The notes under the pieces: generated by a model
Told to the model about the DNA's origin: nothing
Database searches by the model: none
The model's input: only the letters and a program-made list of their open reading frames with translations
NCBI GenBank assembly: GCA_965246995.1
Contig: OZ252008.1
Span: forward strand, 4,030,001-4,094,000
Direction of reading: 5' to 3'
DNA from: VXRJ01 sp965246995
GTDB taxonomy: Bacteria > Acidobacteriota > Vicinamibacteria > Vicinamibacterales > UBA8438
Length of the DNA: 64,000 nt
Position numbers and translations under genes: made by a program
Shown: one piece after another, positions 27,176-35,813 of the stretch
Layout: the number at the start of each line of letters is the position of its first letter
Numbering within the stretch: the first letter of the stretch is position 1

Positions 27176-27459
27176 GTGATCCGCGTGAATCTCGCCGAAG
27201 CCAGGGCGCGCCTGTCGCACTACCTCGACTGCCTCGACCGTGGCGAAACGTCATCCTTTGCCGGCGCAACGTCCCGGTCGCCGAGATCCGGCCCCTTCCG
27301 AAGCCCCTGACGGAACCGCGACCTATCGGAACTGATCCCGACTTCGTGGTTCCGGACAGCTTTTTCGAGCCGCTGCCGGAGGACTTGCTTCAGGCGTTTG
27401 AGGGCGACGGCCCCGACGAGTCTCGGGCGGTGGCTAAAGAAGACGGAGTATCCGAATGA
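27176..27459 (+). pseudogene. Phd/YefM-type antitoxin gene with a one-base frameshift
   Basis: Reading from GTG 27176 gives VNLAEARARLSHYLDCLDRGET, a Phd N-terminus; the next conserved block VILCRRNVPVAEIRPLP is in the neighbouring frame and runs to 27459 (FEPLPEDLLQAFEG tail). One base is missing near 27247-27252. The intact protein would be about 95 residues. The tail overlaps the HicB-like start by ATGA. It is a decayed antitoxin unless the frameshift is a sequencing error. Confidence 0.6.
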
Positions 27460-27722
27460 AGGAAGAAGGATGTGTGGAGTTCCGAATCCGAGGCGACCGC
27501 GATCCTGCCGCGCTGGGCGGGGCCGAAGCGACGGAGTCTGATGGCGAGACGTTGAGACTGCGGGTCGTGTTCGAGAGAGATGAAGACGGCTGGGTGGTCG
27601 CAAGCTGCCCAACCCTGCCGGGGTGCCATAGTCAGGGACGGACGCGGAACGATGCGTTCGACAACATCCGGGAGGCGATCCGGGGCTACCTGACGAGCAT
27701 GCGCGAGCGTGAGGCTAGCTGA
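27456..27722 (+). CDS. HicB-like antitoxin, unpaired
   Basis: An 88-aa protein whose centre, ERDEDGWVVASCPTLPGCHSQGRTRNDAFDNIREAI, is the HicB partial RNase H fold. No C-terminal DNA-binding domain and no hicA gene flank it; the 140 bp before the next gene hold no HicA-like ORF. It starts on the stop of the broken Phd-like gene, so the two may have formed one unit. Orphan HicB-like proteins are common. Confidence 0.68.
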   Translation: MKEEGCVEFRIRGDRDPAALGGAEATESDGETLRLRVVFERDEDGWVVASCPTLPGCHSQGRTRNDAFDNIREAIRGYLTSMREREAS

Positions 27723-27862
27723 ACCGGGGAATCCACGGCGCGGACGGACCTCACACGTCGTTGACCGGCTTGTTGCGTGACGGTGAACACGCGTTCGGAG
27801 ACTGCTGACTCTGTACCCGACGCAGCAGGTTGATGACAGCGGCGAACCCTAACGGCGCACCA

Positions 27863-28975
27863 CTATCCCCGCAGCACGTCGTCCACCAGCCCCGCCACCC
27901 GCTCCGCAATAGCCAGGCAGGCGGTCAGCCCGGGGGAGTCGATGCCCGCTGCATGCACGAGGCGCGGGACGTTGGCGTCCCGGTGAATGCGGAAGTCGGA
28001 GAAGGGTGCGTCGGCCGGGGCGCCGCGGGCGCGGATGCCGCTGCCGCCGGGGCGAAGCTGATCGAGCCGGAGGGCGGGAAGCATCCGCTGTGCAGCAGCG
28101 TGGAAGTGGGCAAGGTCTTCCCGGTCCGACTCGTAGTCGTCCTTCCGCGCCTGGTAGCGCGCGGTCGGCCCAAGGGTAACGCTGCCCCAGGTGGTGCGCG
28201 TGAGGTGAACGCCCAGGCCATGCCCGCTCGCAAACGGGAGCGGGTAAACCAGGTGGCGGACGAGCGGTCGCGCCGACGGGACCAGCTCCGCGTAGTCGCC
28301 CCGTACCGGATAGATGGTGAACGCCTCGCCGCCGATCCGGGCCGACACCTCGTCCGCGTAGAGCCCCGCCGCATTGACGACGGCGCGCGCGCAGATTGTC
28401 TCGCGCGGCGTCCGGATCGCGACGGCATCGTCATCCGCCTCCGCCGCCTCGACGCTGGACCCCGGCAGCAGCGCGACGTCCTGCTCGCCGGCGACCCGCG
28501 CCAGCGCACGGACCAGCGCCTCCGCCTCGATGATGCCCGTTGACGGCGACCAGAGCGCCGCCACCGCCTCGACGTGCGGCTCGCGCCGCCGCACGAAGGC
28601 GCGGTCGACCAGCTCGACATCGTCCACTCCGTTTGCGCCCGCCCGCGCCGCTAGCGCCTCGAGCCGCGACATCTCCGACGACTCCGCCGTCACCACGAGC
28701 TTGCCGCACCGCTCGGCCGGCACCCCCTGATCGGCGCAGAACGCATACAGCCGCTCGCGCCCCTCGACGCAGATGGCCGCCTTCACCGACCCGGCGGGGT
28801 AGTAGAGGCCGGCGTGGATCACGCCGCTGTTGTGCGTGCTCGCGTCGAGGCCGAAGCGCGGACGGCGTTCAAGGACGCAGGTGGTATGTCCCCGGCTTGC
28901 CACGGCGCATGCCGCGGCCAAGCCGACGACACCGCCGCCGACGATCGCCACGTCTATGGTTACGGTCGGTTCCAT
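27863..28975 (-). CDS. FAD-dependent oxidoreductase, L-2-hydroxyglutarate oxidase-like
   Basis: A 370-aa DAO-fold flavoprotein starting at ATG 28975. The FAD motif VAIVGGGVVGLAAA is at residues 8-21, followed by STHNSGVIHAGLYYPAGSVKA, which is strongly LhgO/L2HGDH-like, and a C-terminal HAAGIDSPGLTACLAIAERV. It should oxidise L-2-hydroxyglutarate to 2-oxoglutarate with electrons to the quinone pool; glycerol-3-phosphate-type activity is a weaker alternative. The region around its start codon is repeated beyond the vapBC genes. Confidence 0.82.
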   Translation of the reverse strand: MEPTVTIDVAIVGGGVVGLAAACAVASRGHTTCVLERRPRFGLDASTHNSGVIHAGLYYPAGSVKAAICVEGRERLYAFCADQGVPAERCGKLVVTAESSEMSRLEALAARAGANGVDDVELVDRAFVRRREPHVEAVAALWSPSTGIIEAEALVRALARVAGEQDVALLPGSSVEAAEADDDAVAIRTPRETICARAVVNAAGLYADEVSARIGGEAFTIYPVRGDYAELVPSARPLVRHLVYPLPFASGHGLGVHLTRTTWGSVTLGPTARYQARKDDYESDREDLAHFHAAAQRMLPALRLDQLRPGGSGIRARGAPADAPFSDFRIHRDANVPRLVHAAGIDSPGLTACLAIAERVAGLVDDVLRG

Positions 28976-29012
28976 CGGTCGGTGAATGGCCCATAACTCT
29001 ACGCGCTCACCC
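28971..29012 (+). repeat. Direct repeat A flanking vapBC
   Basis: TCCATCGGTC, then a variable stretch, then CTCTACGCGC and CACCC. A roughly 80% match in the same orientation lies at 29768-29808. Copy A covers the start codon of the LhgO-like gene. Confidence 0.55.
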
Positions 29013-29057
29013 TTGGTCGACACTATCGTGAAAGTGTGATGTGTTAACATCTGATGC

Positions 29058-29300
29058 ATGCGCACCACAATAAACGTCGATGACGATGTCCTACTAGCTG
29101 CCAAGGGGCTGGCGCGCCGCGACGGAACCAGCATCGGTACCGTGCTCTCCGCTCTCGCCCGCAAGGGGCTGAACGGCGATATGTCAGACGACAGAGTTCC
29201 GGAGGCCGACGACTTCTACGGATTCCGGCCGTTACCGAAGCGCGGAAAGCCGATCACCAACGAGCTGATCGACCAGCTACGAGAAGATGGGCCCTACTAG
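29058..29300 (+). CDS. VapB-type antitoxin
   Basis: An 80-aa protein with a ribbon-helix-helix N-terminus (MRTTINVDDDVLLAAKGLA) and an acidic, probably disordered tail with FYGFRPLPKRGKPITNELI, the usual VapC-binding part. The vapC start is 17 bp downstream. It should bind its own promoter and neutralise the PIN toxin. Confidence 0.85.
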   Translation: MRTTINVDDDVLLAAKGLARRDGTSIGTVLSALARKGLNGDMSDDRVPEADDFYGFRPLPKRGKPITNELIDQLREDGPY

Positions 29301-29317
29301 CCCTTCGTGAGGTCGAC

Positions 29318-29746
29318 TTGCGCGCGCTGCTGGACATCAACGTCCTCTTGGCCCTATTCGACCGTGACCACATCCTGCACGAGCGTGGTCGGCAGTGGTT
29401 CGAGCAGGAGATTCGGCAGGGTTGGGCGTCCTGCGCCATCACCCAGAATGGCTTCATCCGAATCCTGAGCCAGTCGAGCTACCCCAGCCCGGTATCGACC
29501 CGGCAGGCGATGCAGCTTCTGGCAGCCGCGACAGCAGCCGGGTACCACGAGTACTGGCACAGTGAAGTATCGATTCTCGACGACACCATCTTTGATCGCT
29601 CGCGAATCCACAGTCCGAGACAGCTCACTGACGTTTACCTGCTCGGGTTGGCCGTGCGCCACGGCGGACGCTTCGTGACGTTCGATCAGGCGATTGGGCT
29701 GACTGCGGTCCGGACGGCAAAGCCAGACAACCTCGTCGTCCTGTAA
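29318..29746 (+). CDS. VapC-type PIN ribonuclease toxin
   Basis: A 142-aa PIN protein starting TTG at 29318. Conserved acidic residues: LLDINVLLALFD (first Asp), the Glu in RQWFEQEI, QLTDVYLLGLAV (third Asp) and FVTFDQAIG. VapC toxins cleave tRNA or rRNA. It pairs with the upstream VapB. The module is bracketed by direct repeats. Confidence 0.86.
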   Translation: MRALLDINVLLALFDRDHILHERGRQWFEQEIRQGWASCAITQNGFIRILSQSSYPSPVSTRQAMQLLAAATAAGYHEYWHSEVSILDDTIFDRSRIHSPRQLTDVYLLGLAVRHGGRFVTFDQAIGLTAVRTAKPDNLVVL

Positions 29747-29767
29747 GCCGCCCCGCGCCCAGTTTGT

Positions 29768-29808
29768 TCCATCGGTCAGCGTTGGGCCATACTCTACGCG
29801 CTTCACCC
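29768..29808 (+). repeat. Direct repeat B flanking vapBC
   Basis: Partner of repeat A, starting TCCATCGGTC and containing ACTCTACGCGC and TTCACCC. It lies between vapC and gmd. Confidence 0.55.
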
Positions 29809-29849
29809 AGCCTGGCGGGTGCGTCTCGTCGGATGTCGGGTCCCCAGAC

Positions 29850-30818
29850 GTGTCGAAACGGGCAATCATCACCGGGATTACGGGCCAGGACGGGTCTTAT
29901 CTGGCGGAACTGCTGCTCGACCGGGGCTACGAGGTGGTCGGTATCACCCGCCGCCTCAGCGCCCCGAACCACTGGCGCATCGAGCACCTACTCGACCGCG
30001 TGACGCTCCGCCCGGCCGACCTGCTCGATCAGCTTTCGCTGATCCGCGTCATCAACGACGTGCAGCCGCACGAGATGTACAACCTCGCCGCGATGTCGTT
30101 CGTGCCGGCGTCGTGGGATCAGCCGATGCTGACCGGCGAATACAACGCGCAGGGGGTGACCCGCGTGCTGGAGGCGATCCGGCACGTCGATACCTCCATC
30201 AAGCTGTACCAGGCGTCGTCAAGCGAGATGTTCGGCAAGGTGCGCGAGACGCCGCAGTCCGAGCAGACGCCCTTCTACCCGCGCAGCCCCTACGGCGTCT
30301 CCAAGGTGTTCGCGCACCACATCACCGTCAACTACCGCGAGAGCTACGACCTCTTCGCTGCCTCCGGCATCCTCTTCAACCACGAGTCGCCCCGCCGCGG
30401 TCTGGAGTTCGTCACGCGCAAGGTGACGCACGGCGTGGCGCGCATCAAGCTGGGTCTGGCGGACTCGCTCAGCCTCGGCAACCTGGATGCCCACCGAGAC
30501 TGGGGCTTCGCCGGCGACTACGTCCGCGCGATGTGGTTGATGCTGCAGCAGGACCGGCCGGAGGACTACGTCGTCGCCACCGGCATCAGCCATTCCGTAC
30601 GTGACCTCGTGGAGATCGCCTTCACGCATGTCGGCCTCGACTGGCAGGAGCACGTCCGGATCGACCCTGCCTTCCTGCGTCCCGCCGAAGTGGACCACCT
30701 GATCGGCAACCCCGCCAAGGCGAGAGCGGACCTGGACTGGGAGCCGACCGTCGACTTCGCGGGGATCGTCCGGATGATGGTCGACGCGGACGTGGAGCGG
30801 CTTACCCCTCGCGGCTGA
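29850..30818 (+). CDS. gmd: GDP-mannose 4,6-dehydratase
   Basis: A 322-aa extended SDR. Cofactor motif ITGITGQDGSYLAE, LYQASSSEMFGKV (catalytic Ser/Thr region), YPRSPYGVSKVFAHH (Tyr and Lys), LFNHESPRRG and RDWGFAGDYVRAMW are diagnostic. It makes GDP-4-keto-6-deoxymannose for fucose, rhamnose or perosamine in surface glycans. It starts GTG. A shortened second copy of its 3' end lies at 46419-46661. No GDP-fucose synthase is adjacent. Confidence 0.95.
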   Translation: MSKRAIITGITGQDGSYLAELLLDRGYEVVGITRRLSAPNHWRIEHLLDRVTLRPADLLDQLSLIRVINDVQPHEMYNLAAMSFVPASWDQPMLTGEYNAQGVTRVLEAIRHVDTSIKLYQASSSEMFGKVRETPQSEQTPFYPRSPYGVSKVFAHHITVNYRESYDLFAASGILFNHESPRRGLEFVTRKVTHGVARIKLGLADSLSLGNLDAHRDWGFAGDYVRAMWLMLQQDRPEDYVVATGISHSVRDLVEIAFTHVGLDWQEHVRIDPAFLRPAEVDHLIGNPAKARADLDWEPTVDFAGIVRMMVDADVERLTPRG

Positions 30819-30826
30819 CGCGTTCG

Positions 30827-30895
30827 TCAACTGCGCCGGTCTTCATAGATGGCATCCCGCACCGCCGGCCAGGGTCGGCCACAGAACACCGGCTG
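30827..30895 (-). pseudogene. 3' remnant of a VapB-like antitoxin gene
   Basis: The frame PWPAVRDAIYEDRRS then stop matches the C-terminus WPAVRKAIYEGRGA of the intact antitoxin at 47608-47853. Only the last 20 or so codons remain, antisense to the end of gmd. Confidence 0.5.
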
Positions 30896-30929
30896 AGATC
30901 CAGCTCAAGGACCGTTCCGCAACCGGTCC

Positions 30930-30993
30930 ACGACTTCGGGGGCCGCTTCTGAGCTTGCCTGCGTCGCGGCGGCCGACCGGAGGGCTTCCTCAT
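30930..30993 (-). pseudogene. 5' remnant of an RloB-like gene
   Basis: The first 21 codons, MRKPSGRPPRRRQAQKRPPK, match the start of the intact RloB at 44892 (MKKPSGRSPRRSQAQRRPAK) and then diverge. The start codon overlaps the rloA-remnant stop as in the intact pair. Confidence 0.6.
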
Positions 30994-31697
30994 GCCCCGG
31001 TCATGTCCGCGGCCTCCTCGAACTCTGCCGGGCTCAGCGTGGGGACGCCTCCATAGCGTCCCTGAAGGTAGCGTCTACCGAGGGCTTCGTCGCGCTTCGG
31101 CTGAAACTCTGCCATCGAGTAGAGCGTTGTCGCACCACCCGCGTCTTTTTCGGTGAACCAGATCTGGTCACGACCGAGGGAACGCTGGCTGCTGTCTCCG
31201 AGAATCGTCGGGTCGTGGGCGTTGAAGATGAGCTGAGCACACCGCGCGTTCGCTACTCGGCTCTGGAAGAGCTGGATAAATTGCTGCACCAGATGCGGAT
31301 GGAGACTTCCGTCGAGTTCATCCACGAGCACCACCGACCCCCCGCGGAATGTGTCCAGCATCGGTCCGAGCAGGCTGACCCAGACGAGCGTGCCCTGAGA
31401 CTCATGCTCGGGATCGATCGGAACCGGGCCGTCGGATCCGAGGTGGTGCAGGCGAACAAGGTCGCTGGGCAAGACCTGCGCACCTTGACTCTCCGTAGAT
31501 TCCTCTTCCATTCCCTCGAGAATGCGAAGCACTCGCTTGAACCGTTCGGCGAGTTCCGGGTCCAGAGGGAGTCGCTCGACCTTTGCGATACCCAGATCGG
31601 CGGCCTGCAGCAGGCTGACGATCACTGCTTCCCACGCGTCATTCTGAAGGAGTTGGGCCGTGTGCGCGATGCGCGCGCTACGGTTTTGAGACTCCAT
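30990..31697 (-). pseudogene. 3' half of an RloA-like AAA ATPase gene (second copy)
   Basis: From ATG 31697 the frame is close in sequence to the C-terminal half of the intact RloA (44889-46274): LLQAADLGIAKVERLPLDPE, GSVVLVDELDGSLHPHLVQQ (Walker B), FNAHDPTILGDSSQRSLGRDQ and RRYLQGRYGGVPTL. The P-loop half is missing, so it cannot bind ATP alone. The ATG shares a base with the stop of the truncated GT39-like gene upstream (TGATG), so it might still be translated as a coupled fragment. Confidence 0.78.
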
Positions 31698-32746
31698 CAG
31701 TAGGTGTGTGACGTCACCGCCCCCGTCATCATCCCGACCGCGGCGCTGCCTGTCAGCCGGTGGGCGACGACCGCCATCAACGGAATCGCCGCGAGGCCGC
31801 AGACCAAGGGAAGGAGCTGCAGGGCCCATTCGGGATCCGGGATGAGCGCGTACATGCCGCGCCAGAGGACGAGCGGACCGGGCGCGACATGGATCGGCGC
31901 GGTCACGACGTCCAGGAAGTTGTCGGACCGGATGAGCGCGGCGTACACCAGGTCGTCGTGCCAGAGCGCCGGCGGGTTCATGCCGGGCAGGCGCGCTGCC
32001 AGCGCCCGCGCGACAACGGCGAGGCCGGCGAGCGCCGTTCCGGTGCCCAGGACCAGCTTCCAGTACGGTGCGTAAGAAGATGCTGGTCCGTAGCGGTCGC
32101 GCGCCGGCCAGAGGCGTCGGGCTCCGACGCCGGCTACGGCCAGGAGCGGCGCGACCCAGAGCAGCGCGACCGCCCAGCGGAGCCACGCGGCCCACTGCGC
32201 CAGCCGCACGTCGTCCATCGATGGGCGTTCGTGAAACAGACGGTGCGGAGCAAACGGCCGTATGCGGTCAGACGGCGGGGACCATCGGACGTCGAGCGCA
32301 TAGGCGCCGCCCTCCTGCTCGTACTCGATCAGCAGCTCATGCACGCCGGCCGCGAGCGTGACCGTCCCGGTGGCGCGGTGCATGTCTTCCGGCGGATAGC
32401 GGCGCAGCACCAGCTCGCCGTCGACATGCGCGTTCAGCCGGTCGTCGCCCTCTCCATGGATCTCAATCGTCCCGTCGTCCGGCACGTACCAATAGCCACG
32501 CCATCGGACGCCGAAGCGCCGTCGGGGAAGGCGTTCGTCCTCCTCCAGGAAATCGAGGGAAATGCCTGCGCTGATCTCGTCGCTGTAGGGCCGTCCCCCA
32601 AACTGGTTCTGAAGAAAGAGCTGTCGCCGCAGCCCGGTTCGCTCAGCCGCCTGCGACGCGAGGAACAGCCACGCGGCCGTGCACGCCAGGGCAACAACCG
32701 CGTAGACGCCGATTCCCCATCGTACCCGGCGGATTCCAGGTCGCAC
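31697..32746 (-). pseudogene. 5' part of a GT39-like membrane glycosyltransferase with PA14-like domain
   Basis: About 350 residues: one N-terminal helix, a PA14-like carbohydrate-binding domain (RRRFGVRWRGYWYVPDDGTIEI, then GDDRLNAHVDGELV), then helices and the GT-C loop MNPPALWHDDLVYAAL. It stops abruptly after GMMTGAVTS where such proteins continue for several hundred residues. Candidate start GTG 32746; TTG 32779 is also open. A segment resembling the missing 3' end lies on the other strand at 38986-39736. Confidence 0.68.
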
Positions 32747-32802
32747 GGCGCGATCGTACAACGGTGCGGTATAGTCCAACGGTTTTCACTCAACTGCACG
32801 CA

Positions 32803-33411
32803 ATGACCACTACCCCCGCCGAAACACGTCGGAATCTTCGAGATCTCCTGGATCGCCGGTCGGCGCGAACGGGCGAGATCACACTTGCTACTGGCGCGAA
32901 GTCGAACTTCTATTTCGACTGCAAGCCGGTCACGCTCAGTGCAGACGGCGCCTATCTCGTGGGAATGGCCTTCCTCGACGCACTCGAACAGCTTCCGGAA
33001 CGACCCCAGGCGGTGGGCGGGTTGACGCATGGCGCTGATCCCATCGTCAGTTCCATGGTCGTGCTGTCGCACGTTCGAGGCTGCCCAATCGACGGGTTCT
33101 ACGTCCGCAAGGAGCCGAAGCGGCACGGCACGAAGAACCGTATCGAGAATCCGCCGGAACCAGGAACGAAGGTTGTCATCGTGGACGACGTCGTCACGAG
33201 CGGCGGGTCGTTGCTGCAAGCCGTGCAGGAAGCACGTGCGGCTGGGTGCGAGGTGATCGGCGTGCTAGCCCTCGTCGACCGGGAAGAATCGGGTGGTGCT
33301 ACTCGTATCCGGGAGACCGTCGACACCTACATGCCGCTTTACACGCGCAGTGATTTTCCCCGTATCGCCAGCGTGGCGGCGGCCTCCGCTTCAGCAGGGT
33401 CGTCAGAATAG
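32803..33411 (+). CDS. pyrE: Orotate phosphoribosyltransferase
   Basis: A 202-aa PRTase from ATG 32803, making OMP from orotate and PRPP. TGAKSNFYFDCKPVTLS is the PyrE N-terminal block; YVRKEPKRHGTKNRIE and the PRPP loop VVIVDDVVTSGGSLLQA follow. Divergent from the truncated GT39-like gene. A housekeeping gene inside the rearranged island. Confidence 0.94.
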   Translation: MTTTPAETRRNLRDLLDRRSARTGEITLATGAKSNFYFDCKPVTLSADGAYLVGMAFLDALEQLPERPQAVGGLTHGADPIVSSMVVLSHVRGCPIDGFYVRKEPKRHGTKNRIENPPEPGTKVVIVDDVVTSGGSLLQAVQEARAAGCEVIGVLALVDREESGGATRIRETVDTYMPLYTRSDFPRIASVAAASASAGSSE

Positions 33412-33714
33412 CCCAGCGCTCGGCCTGGCCGTTCGTGCGTTGCCCGAGGACCCCTGTAGCGGACACCATCGCGGCCATGTTCCACAAGGCGCGCACGCAG
33501 GCCGGCATCCCGTCCGGGCATCCGGCGCTCTCGACCGCCGCGTTCAGGAAGGCGACGCGACAACCCGGTCTGTTCGAGAGCTGACCCGGGTCAGGCGGGC
33601 GAGGCGATGCGATCCTGCTCGCCGGACGCGCGCGGGCAATCTGCTCGCAAGCAAGCGCGTGGCATACTTGACTCACCGGGTCGACGGCACGGTGGCAGCG
33701 AGTCCGGGTAGTCG
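33412..33714. other. Intergenic stretch, possible ORF remnant
   Basis: 303 bp between pyrE and the ATPase gene. The plus frame ending TGA 33582-33584 reads FHKARTQAGIPSGHPAL then RKATRQPGLFES, protein-like but without a start codon or a family I can name. The rest shows no hairpin or promoter I can defend. Confidence 0.35.
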
Positions 33715-34857
33715 ATGCAGGTTACACGTCTCCAGCTTGAGAACTGGCGCAACTTCACGCACGTCGACGTGCGGCTGCAACAGCGCGTCTTCGCGGCGGG
33801 CCCGAACGCGTCGGGGAAGTCCAATCTCCTGGACGCCTTCCGGTTCCTCAAGGAGGTCACGACGCGAGGCGGCGGGTTGGAAAAAGCCGTCAGCGACCGC
33901 GGCGGAGTATCGAAGATTCGCTGCCTTGCCGCGCGGCGCCAGCCAGCGATCGTCGTCGACGTGGGAATCGGGAGGTCTTCCGACAACGAAGAATGGCACT
34001 ACCGTCTCAGTTTCGTTCAGAACAATCAGCGTCAGCCGACCATCAATGAGGAACTGGTCGAGCACCAGGGCCGTGCGATTCTCCGCCGCCCGGATGGGGA
34101 CGACGAGAAGGATCCCGAGCGGCTCCGGCAAACGCATCTGGAGGGTGTCAGCACCAACAAGCACTTTCGCGACATCTACCGCTTCTTCAATTCCATCGAG
34201 TACCTGAACGTCCTTCCTCAGCTCGTCCGACAGCCGGAGCGGTTCGTTAACAACGACCTGTCCGGGGAGAAATTCGGCAGCGACTTCCTGGAGCGTATCG
34301 CTCGCACCCAGGCCAAGACGCAGCAGTCCCGACTCAGGCGCATCGAGGAGGCACTACGAATCGCGGTGCCCCAACTGCGTGAACTGAAGCTGACGAAGGA
34401 CGAGTACGGCTTTCCCCACCTTGAGGGCCTGTACGAGCACTGGCGGCCCAAGGCGGGTCGGCAGCGGGAAGATCAGTTCTCTGACGGTACCCTGCGGCTG
34501 ACCGGGCTCTTGTGGGCCGTCATGGACGGGAGCGGGCCGCTGCTGATGGAGGAACCCGAACTCAACCTGCATCCGGCCGTCGTGCGCGTGCTGCCGCAGT
34601 TGCTCCACCGGGCAACGCGCAAGACGAAGCGCCAAGTGATCGTTTCGACCCATTCACCGGACCTGCTGAGCGACCCCGGTATCGGCGTGGACGAGATGCT
34701 GCTGCTCCGGCCTCACCCGAACGGCACGCACGTGGAGCTGGCCGGCGCAGATGAGACCACGCGAATCCTCGTCGGGGAGGGGGCATCTATCGCGGATGCC
34801 GTGCTGCCCCGGACGGCTCCGCGGGATACCGATCAATTGCGTCTGTTCGGAAACTAG
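33715..34857 (+). CDS. AAA family ATPase (AAA_21/RecF-like), partner of a TOPRIM-like protein
   Basis: A 380-aa SMC/ABC-type ATPase: LQLENWRNFTHVDV, Walker A GPNASGKSN (residues about 29-37), QFSDGTLRLTGLLWA (signature region), Walker B PLLMEEPELNLHP and VIVSTHSPDLL (H-loop). This layout is typical of stand-alone ATPases in two-gene defence modules. The second gene starts 2 bp after its stop. It differs in sequence from both the RloA and OLD-like ATPases in this window. Confidence 0.85.
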   Translation: MQVTRLQLENWRNFTHVDVRLQQRVFAAGPNASGKSNLLDAFRFLKEVTTRGGGLEKAVSDRGGVSKIRCLAARRQPAIVVDVGIGRSSDNEEWHYRLSFVQNNQRQPTINEELVEHQGRAILRRPDGDDEKDPERLRQTHLEGVSTNKHFRDIYRFFNSIEYLNVLPQLVRQPERFVNNDLSGEKFGSDFLERIARTQAKTQQSRLRRIEEALRIAVPQLRELKLTKDEYGFPHLEGLYEHWRPKAGRQREDQFSDGTLRLTGLLWAVMDGSGPLLMEEPELNLHPAVVRVLPQLLHRATRKTKRQVIVSTHSPDLLSDPGIGVDEMLLLRPHPNGTHVELAGADETTRILVGEGASIADAVLPRTAPRDTDQLRLFGN

Positions 34858-34859
34858 GT

Positions 34860-35450
34860 GTGCCGGCCGTCTACGTCGCAACGGAGGGTCTGACCGACAC
34901 GGCGGTTGTCCGGAGGATCTGCCGCGAACTGGAGATCGACATTCTTGCGGTCTACGGCGAAAAGGGCAAAGATCAATTCAGTCGATCCTTGCACGGATAT
35001 AACGAGTCCGCTCGCCGTTGGCCCTGGCTGGTGTTGCGGGATCTGAATGCCGACGCCGACTGCGCGCCTCGGCTGCGCCAGCGCCTGTTGCCGGATCCAG
35101 CGCCTCATAGGGTGTTCCGCCTTGCGGTCCGTGAGCTGGAGTCGTGGCTGCTGGCCGACGGCGACGCGTTCGGACAGTTTTTCTCCGTTCACGTTCAGCG
35201 CATCCCGGAGGAGCCAGAGTCAATCCCCGATCCGAAGCGCGGCCTTGTGGATGTTGTGAGACGTTCGCGGTCCCGCCACATGCGCGACGACATCGTGCCG
35301 CGCGAGGGTAGCGGCCGCTCGGTTGGGCCCGGCTACCTGGGGCGCATCACCGATTTCGTGCAGACGGCGTGGTCGCCGACGACCGCGAGCCTCCGGAGCG
35401 ACAGCCTCCGGCGTTGTATGGAGCGGCTGAGCCTCGTCCAGGATCCTTAA
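34860..35450 (+). CDS. TOPRIM-like / DUF4276-like partner protein
   Basis: A 196-aa protein starting GTG. It opens VYVATEGLTDTAVVRRIC, a TOPRIM-like EG(x)TD motif, and has WLVLRDLNADADC as the likely acidic DxD strand, then FRLAVRELESWLLAD and DPKRGLVDVVRRSRSR. The combination is familiar from DUF4276-type effectors paired with AAA ATPases. It lies 2 bp after the ATPase. A nuclease effector role in defence is inferred, not shown. Confidence 0.66.
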   Translation: MPAVYVATEGLTDTAVVRRICRELEIDILAVYGEKGKDQFSRSLHGYNESARRWPWLVLRDLNADADCAPRLRQRLLPDPAPHRVFRLAVRELESWLLADGDAFGQFFSVHVQRIPEEPESIPDPKRGLVDVVRRSRSRHMRDDIVPREGSGRSVGPGYLGRITDFVQTAWSPTTASLRSDSLRRCMERLSLVQDP

Positions 35451-35543
35451 GCTCCCTGCCCCTGTGTTCTGGAGCACTGGGCGCTTATCGAGCAGGGACA
35501 TCATCCATCGACGCGCGCTCTGCTAAACTAGTCTAGTTAAGCC

Positions 35544-35813
35544 GTGGAACGAGAAGTAGACAAGGCGAGCGTCGGAACGTTCGAGGCGAAGACCCATCTT
35601 TCGGCGCTGCTTGAGCGCGTCGCCCGGGGCGAGACGATCACGATCACCAGGAATGGCGTCCCGGTCGCCAAGCTTGCACCCCTGGCCACCCAGAGCTGGC
35701 GACCCCGGCTGAGTCACCGGGAGGTGGTGAAGGAAATGCGCGAGCTGCGCAAACAGATCAAGGGGAGCCCCTTCAACATCAGAGACATGATTGACGAGGG
35801 CCGAGGGTATTGA
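35544..35813 (+). CDS. Phd/YefM-type antitoxin
   Basis: An 89-aa protein, GTG start. VGTFEAKTHLSALLERVARGETITITRNGVPVAKLAP in pieces matches the Phd DNA-binding domain; the C-terminal FNIRDMIDEGRGY binds the toxin. The stop overlaps the TTG start of the PIN gene (TTGA). Confidence 0.88.
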   Translation: MEREVDKASVGTFEAKTHLSALLERVARGETITITRNGVPVAKLAPLATQSWRPRLSHREVVKEMRELRKQIKGSPFNIRDMIDEGRGY

